64,000 nucleotides of DNA from NCBI RefSeq assembly GCF_015690355.1, contig NZ_JADPRT010000004.1, positions 188,330-252,329 on the forward strand, read 5' to 3'. The stretch's first letter is position 1. The number at the start of each line of letters is the position of its first letter. Positions 59,098 to 64,000 of this stretch are shown here, piece by piece. Below the pieces are notes generated by a model. The model was not told the origin of the DNA. It ran no database searches and was given only the letters and a program-made list of their open reading frames with translations. The position numbers were made by a program, and so were the translations under genes. The DNA is from Streptacidiphilus fuscans. GTDB lineage: Bacteria > Actinomycetota > Actinomycetes > Streptomycetales > Streptomycetaceae.

Positions 59098-60294
59098 TTA
59101 GCCCCGCGTCCCTGCGGAGAGTTCGCGTTCGAGTGGGGTGCGGAAGCGGGGCGTGACCGTGGTCCCGGCCAGGAACGCGCCCATACGGTCGGCCTCCGTG
59201 GTGACGGCCGCCTCCGCCTCCCGGCCGACGTCCTCCAGGAGTCGCCAGACGACGGCTCCGTCCGGATCCTGTGCCCAGCCACCGACGACGCGACCGTCCC
59301 ACCAGACGGTCGGGCCGATGTTGCCCGTCCGGTCGAAGAGCTGTGCGGCATGGTCGGGATCGGTGTACCAGCCCCGCTCGCGCCACCCCATGGCGGTCGG
59401 GTCGAGCGCGGGCAGCAGCGCCGCGCGGGGCTCCGGAGCGGGGGTGGGCTTCGCGTCGCCGGGCAGCACCCACCCCTCGACGGACCCGCCGGGCCCGCCG
59501 GACGCGTCATGGCCCTCCGTCAGGGCGACCTGCTCCGCGCCGACCCCGGCGAGCGCCTTGCGGACAGCGCCGAGCGTCCAGCCCGTCCACCACTTCAGGT
59601 CGTCCTCGGTGCCCGGCCCGTACGCGGCCAGCCAACGGCGGACCAGTTCGGCGCGCGCCTCCTCGACGGGCAGGAGCGGCAGCGGCGTGGCGGGGACCCA
59701 GCGGTAGGCGCTCGACGTCCAGCTTCCGCGCGGCCGGTCGCGCCGGATCCGGTTCTCGGCGGCGAGCACCCGCAGCACGCGCGAGGCCACGGTCTGCACC
59801 GCCTCGTACGGCTTGCCCACGCCCACCGTCACCCGCTCCTGCAACGCGGGCACGGCCGCGCCCAGTTGCTGGCCGGTCGCGGCCCCGAGCCGCTCCAGCG
59901 CCGCCAGCGTCGACTTCTCGGCCCCCGCGAGCCAGGCGGCGTCCCAACCGCCGCCCTCGCGCAGGAACTCCAGCAGCTTCTTCCGCTCCTTGGCGGCGAT
60001 GTCGCGTGCGGTCGAGGAGTCGACGACGGGCGCGACGTCCACGGGGACGACGAAGAGCGTGCGGCGCATCGACAACAGCCGGACCAGCGTGACGTCGTCG
60101 TACAGAGCCTGCTCGACCAGCCCGACGCTGGGCTCCCGCAGCCGTGCGGCGAGCGAGAGGAAGACCGTCGCCGCGTCGGTGGCATGGAGCCCGACGACCG
60201 CGTCCGCAGCCTCCAACGGCGTGTCCCACCGGACGAGTTGCCGCGCCTGGATCCGTCGTCGCCGTTCGCCCGTGTCGATCTCAGCGGTCGCCAT
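59098..60294 (-). CDS. Winged-helix DNA-binding protein, HTH_42 family (AlkZ/YcaQ-like)
   Basis: A 398-aa protein of the HTH_42 family. It begins RRRIQARQLVRWDTPLEAAD and continues VVGLHATDAATVFLSLAARL, LLSMRRTLFVVPVD, WWTGWTLGAVRKALAGVG, LLPALDPTAMGWRERGWY and GRVVGGWAQDPDG. The family includes AlkZ and YcaQ DNA glycosylases that unhook interstrand crosslinks in streptomycetes, but many paralogues lack known activity, and the catalytic QxQ/QxD motif is not evident here. It is divergent from the guanidine-riboswitch gene. ATG at 60294 is chosen. Confidence 0.85.
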   Translation of the reverse strand: MATAEIDTGERRRRIQARQLVRWDTPLEAADAVVGLHATDAATVFLSLAARLREPSVGLVEQALYDDVTLVRLLSMRRTLFVVPVDVAPVVDSSTARDIAAKERKKLLEFLREGGGWDAAWLAGAEKSTLAALERLGAATGQQLGAAVPALQERVTVGVGKPYEAVQTVASRVLRVLAAENRIRRDRPRGSWTSSAYRWVPATPLPLLPVEEARAELVRRWLAAYGPGTEDDLKWWTGWTLGAVRKALAGVGAEQVALTEGHDASGGPGGSVEGWVLPGDAKPTPAPEPRAALLPALDPTAMGWRERGWYTDPDHAAQLFDRTGNIGPTVWWDGRVVGGWAQDPDGAVVWRLLEDVGREAEAAVTTEADRMGAFLAGTTVTPRFRTPLERELSAGTRG

Positions 60295-60320
60295 GGTCAG
60301 CACAGTACGGCCCGCCTCTG

Positions 60321-60364
60321 ACAGTCGCCGTCGGCGGCGACCGTGTCGGCGACTGTGTTAGCGT
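60321..60364 (+). promoter_or_regulatory. 10-bp inverted repeat and candidate -10 upstream of the guanidine riboswitch
   Basis: ACAGTCGCCG (60321-60330) and CGGCGACTGT (60347-60356) are perfect inverted arms with a 16-nt loop. TAGCGT (60359-60364) is a plausible -10 hexamer, placing the transcript start about 20 nt before the riboswitch core. It could also terminate the divergent or upstream transcript. Confidence 0.5.
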
Positions 60365-60389
60365 CGAAGAGACGGAGGGATACTCCGTT

Positions 60390-60429
60390 CCGGACGAGGG
60401 CGTCGTACCCGGCAAGGACAAGACGACGC
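60390..60429 (+). ncRNA. Guanidine-III (ykkC-III) riboswitch
   Basis: CCGGACGAGG at 60390-60399, then CGTACCCGG at about 60404-60412, GGACAAGACG at 60416-60425, and ACGC closing at about 60429. This is the compact pseudoknot consensus of the ykkC-III class, with the invariant ACGAGG, ACCCGG and GGACAAGAC blocks in order and spacing. The class is found mostly in actinobacteria upstream of SMR transporters, and binds guanidinium. It lies 51 nt before the GTG of the SMR gene, with the accessory hairpin ACGGAG/CTCCGT just 5'. It most likely controls translation. Confidence 0.9.
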
Positions 60430-60480
60430 AGCAAGAGCGGTGCACCGAGCACCGCCCCCTACTGCGAGAGGTGTTCTGCC

Positions 60481-60795
60481 GTGGCCTGGCTGGTGCTCGT
60501 CGTCTCCGGCGTCCTCGAGACCGTCTGGGCGGTCGCGATGCAGGCGTCCAAGGGTTTCTCCCGCCCCCTCCCGACCGCCGTCTTCGGCGTCACCGTCGTG
60601 TTGAGCATGTGCGGACTCGCCTACGCCCTCCGTTCCGTCCCGCTCGGGACCGGCTACGCGGTCTGGGTGGCCATCGGCACGCTCGGCACCGCGATCTACG
60701 GGATGGTGGCGCTCGGCGATCCGGTGACCGTGGCCCGGGTTGCCTTCCTCGCCATGATCATCGGCGGTGTCGTCGGTCTGAAGATGGCCCACTGA
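60481..60795 (+). CDS. gdx: SMR-family transporter, probable guanidinium exporter (Gdx/SugE)
   Basis: A 104-aa four-helix small multidrug resistance protein. TM1 carries the essential glutamate E13 (SGVLETVWAVAMQASKG). TM3 reads VPLGTGYAVWVAIGTLGTAI, the SMR signature, and the C-terminus is short. The guanidine-III riboswitch immediately upstream argues that the physiological substrate is guanidinium rather than quaternary drugs. GTG at 60481 follows GAGAGG. The functional unit is an antiparallel dimer, so no second subunit is needed. Confidence 0.92.
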   Translation: MAWLVLVVSGVLETVWAVAMQASKGFSRPLPTAVFGVTVVLSMCGLAYALRSVPLGTGYAVWVAIGTLGTAIYGMVALGDPVTVARVAFLAMIIGGVVGLKMAH

Positions 60796-60869
60796 GCGAC
60801 CCGCTGCTCACAGCCGCCGCACAAAATCGCTTGGCCCGAGGCCGCCTCATGTTTGATCATCCACAGGTG

Positions 60870-61622
60870 ATGGACCAGACCGTGCAGCAGTCCCTCGTCC
60901 GCGCCGCCGCCCGCAACAACGCCGACTGGTGCGAGGCGATGTGCCGTGCCCACGGCCTGCGCGGTGAGTACCGACTCGACGCCTGGACCAGCCGGGAGCG
61001 CACCCCGCGCTACTACCCGGACGCCGTCACCCTCACCGACCGGCTCGACGTCGACGACCTGCTCGCCCGCGTCGACCGCACGGCGCCCGGAGTCTCGGTC
61101 AAGGACAGCTTCGCCGCCCTCGACCTGGCCGGACACGGCTTCCAGCCGCTGCTCGACGCGTACTGGATCGCCCGCGAGCCGGAGCTTCCCGCCGCCACCT
61201 CGCCGTGGCAGCGGCTGCGCACGGCGGGGGAGTTGGCGGCGTGGGAGATCGCCTGGTGCGGCGAGGTGGCGGACCTCTTCCTGCCTCCGCTGCTGGAGGA
61301 CCCGTCGGTGCTGGTCATGGCTGCCCCGGACCTTTCCGCCGGGGCCCTGCTCAGCCTCGGCGCGGGCGTCGTCGGCGTCTCGAACCTCTTCGTCGCCGCG
61401 GACCTGGGCGAGGCCGGCCGCGAGGCCATGCTGTTCCGCGCCTGGCACGACTGCCTCGCCGCGGCCTCGGTCCACTGCCCTGGCCTGCCCGTCGTCGGCT
61501 ACGAGCGCGGCGCGGACCTGGCCGCCGCCGAGCGGGTCGGCTTCACCCGACTCGCACCGCTGCGCGTCTGGCAGGAAGGCGGGACCTTCACAGTTATTGA
61601 TGGTTCGTCAGATTCTGACTAA
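60870..61622 (+). CDS. Hypothetical protein with a GNAT-like C-terminal half
   Basis: A 250-aa protein of a type seen in streptomycetes. The N-terminal region reads DQTVQQSLVRAAARNNADWC then EAMCRAHGLRGEYRLDAW, with RTPRYYPDAVTL and SVKDSFAALDLAGHGFQPLL. The C-terminal part ends with VVGYERGADLAAAERVGFTR, resembling the end of acetyltransferase folds. Function is unassigned. ATG at 60870 has CAGGTG upstream; ATG 60849 is possible. It is 74 nt after gdx but not clearly part of its transcript. Confidence 0.72.
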   Translation: MDQTVQQSLVRAAARNNADWCEAMCRAHGLRGEYRLDAWTSRERTPRYYPDAVTLTDRLDVDDLLARVDRTAPGVSVKDSFAALDLAGHGFQPLLDAYWIAREPELPAATSPWQRLRTAGELAAWEIAWCGEVADLFLPPLLEDPSVLVMAAPDLSAGALLSLGAGVVGVSNLFVAADLGEAGREAMLFRAWHDCLAAASVHCPGLPVVGYERGADLAAAERVGFTRLAPLRVWQEGGTFTVIDGSSDSD

Positions 61623-61705
61623 CCTCCGCTGGGAGCTCCACGCAGCGTGCTCGGTGGTGCGCTGCTTCCGCGTTGTGCTGCACTGCTCTGCGAGGAGGAT
61701 CGGCC

Positions 61706-62140
61706 ATGCCCGAGGTATCCGTCAGCGCCACGATTCCCGCTCCGGCGGACAAGGTCTGGGCGGTGCTCACCGACTTCGAACGCTTCGGCGAGTGGAACAC
61801 CATCCACGTCGCCTTCCCCAACGGCGGTCCCGCGGAGCTCGCGGTCGGCGCCGTCTACGGCGAGAAGATGACCCTGATGGGCATGCCCGCCGAGGTCAGC
61901 TGGACCATCACCGAGGTCGCCGCCGGCAGCTCCCTCACCATGGACGGCAAGGGACCGATGGGCATCAGCCTGCACCAGCACTACGCGCTCGGCGCGGCGG
62001 CCGACGGGAACGGCACCAGCGTCACCGTCGACAGCGAGTTCAAGGGCGCGGCCGTCAACATGATGGCCGCCCGGATCAAGGACGCCACCACCAAGGCGCT
62101 CAACGAGTCCCTGGAGAAGCTGACCGGCCTCGTCGGCTGA
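61706..62140 (+). CDS. SRPBCC-family polyketide cyclase/dehydrase-like protein
   Basis: A 144-aa Bet v1-fold protein: VSVSATIPAPADKVWAVLTD (the usual first strand-helix), FERFGEWNTIHVAF, MPAEVSWTITEVAAGSSLTM and a C-terminal amphipathic helix IKDATTKALNESLEKLTGL. Such proteins bind hydrophobic ligands; type II polyketide cyclases belong to this fold, but no polyketide genes are nearby. ATG at 61706 has a strong GAGGAGG 7 nt upstream. Confidence 0.9.
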   Translation: MPEVSVSATIPAPADKVWAVLTDFERFGEWNTIHVAFPNGGPAELAVGAVYGEKMTLMGMPAEVSWTITEVAAGSSLTMDGKGPMGISLHQHYALGAAADGNGTSVTVDSEFKGAAVNMMAARIKDATTKALNESLEKLTGLVG

Positions 62141-62300
62141 GGCGGCCCGGTCTGTCCGTCAGGACTGCCCAGGGCGGCGAGTGGCTGCGGCCGCTCGCCG
62201 CCCTCGTCGCGCGCCACGCCGTGACGCCTCGCGTCGTCCGGGCGTTGTCGTACCCCGGTGCTTTGATGGGTGCTGTCACTCTCCCACTCCGGAGGCACGC

Positions 62301-62963
62301 ATGGCGAAGTTGAGGGCCCACAACATCTCCGTCTCCGCGGACGGCTTCATGGCCGGTCCCGACCAGAGCGTGGACGCCCCCCTCGGGGTCGGCGCCCAGC
62401 GGCTGCACACGTGGGTCTTCGAGACCGAACGCGGGCGGCGGATGATCGGTCAGAAGGGCGGCACCGAGGGCGTCGACAACGCCTTCCTGCTGCGCGCCGA
62501 CGAGAACATCGGCGCGACGGTGATGGGACGCAACATGTTCGGGCCGGTGCGCGGGGGCTGGCCGGACGAGTCGTGGCGCGGCTGGTGGGGCGAGGAGCCG
62601 CCGTTCCACCATCCCGTCTTCGTGCTGACGCACCATCCGCGCCCGTCGCTGGAGATGAAGGGCACGGTCTTCCACTTCGTCACCGACGGGCTCGACGCCG
62701 CGCTGGACCGGGCCTTCGAGGCCGCCGACGGCGCGGACGTCCGGGTGGGCGGCGGCGCGTCGACGCTCCAACAGTGCATGCGCAACGGGCGGTTGGACCT
62801 GCTGCACGTCGCGCTGGTCCCGGTCCTGCTCGGGGGCGGCGAGCGACTCTTCGACAATCTGGGCACCGGTACTGCGGACGGGTACGAGTGCGTGGAGTTC
62901 GTCAGCTCGCCCAGCGTCGCGCACCTGCTCTTCGAGCGCACGGGCGCGGAGGACGCGAACTGA
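62301..62963 (+). CDS. RibD C-terminal/dihydrofolate reductase-fold family protein
   Basis: A 220-aa protein with the RibD_C fold: LRAHNISVSADGFMAGPDQS at the start, ATVMGRNMFGPVRGGWP (NADPH-binding MGRxxF), HPVFVLTHHPRP, and RVGGGASTLQQCMRNGRLDL then HVALVPVLLGGGERLFDNLG. It is a probable NADPH-dependent reductase of unknown substrate, not the essential folate enzyme. ATG at 62301 has GGAGG 7 nt upstream. The SDR gene starts 16 nt after its stop, so both may be co-transcribed. Confidence 0.9.
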   Translation: MAKLRAHNISVSADGFMAGPDQSVDAPLGVGAQRLHTWVFETERGRRMIGQKGGTEGVDNAFLLRADENIGATVMGRNMFGPVRGGWPDESWRGWWGEEPPFHHPVFVLTHHPRPSLEMKGTVFHFVTDGLDAALDRAFEAADGADVRVGGGASTLQQCMRNGRLDLLHVALVPVLLGGGERLFDNLGTGTADGYECVEFVSSPSVAHLLFERTGAEDAN

Positions 62964-62979
62964 CCAGTAGCGTGAGCGC

Positions 62980-63753
62980 ATGCGGACAGCACTCATCACC
63001 GGCGCGAGCGCCGGAATCGGCGCGGCCTTCGCGCGACGTCTCGCCAAGGACGGCCATGGCCTGGTCCTGGTCGCCCGCGACGCGTCACGGCTGACCTCCC
63101 TCGCGGAGGAGCTCGCCAAGGCGCACGGCGTCCCCACCGAGGTCCTCCCGGCGGACCTGGCCACGGACGCGGGCATCAGCGCCGTCGAGGCACGCCTGGC
63201 CGACGGAGACCGCCCGGTCGACCTGCTGGTCAACAACGCGGGCTTCGGCTTCAAGAAGGGCTTCCTCGACGTACCGATCGAGGACGAGCTGACCATGCTC
63301 AAGGTCCACATCGAGGCCGTGCTCCGGCTGACCCGTGCCGCCGTCCCCGGGATGCGCGACCGCGGCAAGGGGTACGTCGTCAACGTGGCGTCGGTCGCCG
63401 CCTTCGTGCCGCGCGGGACGTACGGGGCGAGCAAGTCGTGGGTGGTCCAGTTCACCGCGGGCGCGGACCGCGACCTGGCCGGCACGGGCGTGCGCCTCCA
63501 GGCGCTCTGTCCGGGGTTCACCCACACCGAGTTCCACCAGCGCGCGGAGATGGACATGTCCCGTGTGGGCCGGTGGCTCTGGCTCGACGCGGACTACGTG
63601 GTCGACCAGTCCCTGCGCGACCTGGCCCGGGGCAAGAGCGTCTGCATCCCGTCCCGCCGCTACCAGGCCGCGGTCGCGCTCTCCCGCAAGGCCCCGCTGG
63701 GCGCCCTCGGCGGCTTCTCCAACCGCATGGGCCGCCGCCGCACCGGGCGCTGA
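62980..63753 (+). CDS. Short-chain dehydrogenase/reductase (classical SDR)
   Basis: A 257-aa Rossmann-fold oxidoreductase. The motifs are TGASAGIG (cofactor, with R after the second strand favouring NADP), LLVNNAGFGFKKGF, NVASVAAFVPRGTYGASKSW (catalytic Ser/Tyr/Lys, YxxxK), and LCPGFTHTEFHQRAE. The C-terminus is basic. Substrate unknown. ATG at 62980 is 16 nt after the RibD-type reductase. An 18-bp terminator follows. Confidence 0.92.
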   Translation: MRTALITGASAGIGAAFARRLAKDGHGLVLVARDASRLTSLAEELAKAHGVPTEVLPADLATDAGISAVEARLADGDRPVDLLVNNAGFGFKKGFLDVPIEDELTMLKVHIEAVLRLTRAAVPGMRDRGKGYVVNVASVAAFVPRGTYGASKSWVVQFTAGADRDLAGTGVRLQALCPGFTHTEFHQRAEMDMSRVGRWLWLDADYVVDQSLRDLARGKSVCIPSRRYQAAVALSRKAPLGALGGFSNRMGRRRTGR

Positions 63754-63873
63754 CGCCCGCAGCCCCGCGCCCCGCCCGCCCCGCCGCGCGACGGGGCGGG
63801 CAACGCAGAAGCGGGGGGCACCACACGCCCGGGACCCCCCCCCGGCAGGGGCCGGCGCCCAGCGCAGACGCGC

Positions 63874-63913
63874 CAGGCACTTCTCCCGGTGAACCCACCG
63901 GGAGAAGTGCCTG
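63874..63913. terminator. Perfect 18-bp terminator hairpin
   Basis: 63874-63891 (CAGGCACTTCTCCCGGTG) pairs without mismatch with 63896-63913 (CACCGGGAGAAGTGCCTG) around an AACC loop. A short direct repeat of GCCTGCCGCAAC and a TTTCTG stretch follow. It separates the SDR from a convergent minus-strand gene at the right edge. Confidence 0.85.
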
Positions 63914-63970
63914 CCGCAACGCCTGCCGCAACGTTTCTGCTGAGGCGTGGGGCGGTGCGAGCCGGACGGC

Positions 63971-64000
63971 TCAGACCGCGTCGTCCTCGCGGACCGCGCG
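63971..64000 (-). CDS. 3' end of a minus-strand gene running off the right edge
   Basis: The reverse strand reads RAVREDDAV and then TGA at 63971-63973. Convergence on the strong terminator at 63874-63913 supports a real gene end here. Only ten codons are visible, so the product cannot be identified. Confidence 0.4.
   Translation of the reverse strand, partial: RAVREDDAV

Noticed and set aside
59098..60294. Assigning the HTH_42 protein as the crosslink glycosylase AlkZ
   Set aside because: I could not find the family's catalytic Q-x-Q or Q-x-D motif, and no natural-product cluster making a crosslinking agent is adjacent.

Overview
The window is very GC-rich chromosomal DNA from a streptomycete-type actinomycete (Streptomyces, Kitasatospora or Streptacidiphilus; the genus cannot be fixed by eye). 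The evidence is the G/C third-codon bias, frequent GTG and TTG starts, 4-nt ATGA/GTGA overlaps, and a gene order that matches the conserved Streptomyces block from pdxS to nusB.

From about 0.3 to 44.4 kb it is core genome. In order: a LemA-like membrane protein; PLP synthase (pdxS, pdxT); yebC; the Holliday-junction genes ruvC-ruvA-ruvB; the Sec accessory genes yajC-secD-secF; apt and the bifunctional (p)ppGpp enzyme rel; a minus-strand DUF349 protein and a membrane-anchored cyclophilin; an MBL-fold hydrolase; hisS-aspS; a minus-strand dicarboxylate symporter divergent from a CitA/DcuS-type two-component system; a minus-strand SGNH esterase and TetR regulator; rarA; rpsD with a long leader; a minus-strand NTPase/TPR regulator-like protein; two small membrane-associated proteins ahead of alaS; ruvX, mltG and aroE; the overlapping aroC-aroK-aroB-aroQ operon; a P-loop protein; a peptidase-like M24 protein with most metal ligands lost; efp; and nusB.

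From about 44.5 kb to the end it is accessory. The bldD-pyr block expected after nusB is absent. Instead there is one unknown gene and a tightly coupled cluster that looks like D-hydroxyproline catabolism: a three-subunit FAD/2Fe-2S dehydrogenase, a DapA-family deaminase, a two-cysteine proline racemase-family epimerase and a GntR regulator. Next come a divergent LysE exporter/LysR regulator pair bracketed by a 17-bp direct repeat, an MFS pump with a SnoaL-like protein divergent from a large LAL regulator, a GNAT acetyltransferase, SRPBCC proteins, an HTH_42 protein, an SMR transporter behind a guanidine-III (ykkC-III) riboswitch, a RibD-type reductase and an SDR.

Five intergenic copies of a modular composite repeat (GGGGCGCGGGG inverted arms, a 20-nt GTGCAACTACCTGCGGGAGC box, and a GCGGCGGAGCCGC hairpin module) run through the core half. 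One copy supplies the last codons and the stop of rarA. A homopolymer G/C tract between aspS and the symporter is probably a badly resolved terminator. No tRNA, rRNA, insertion sequence or CRISPR array was seen.
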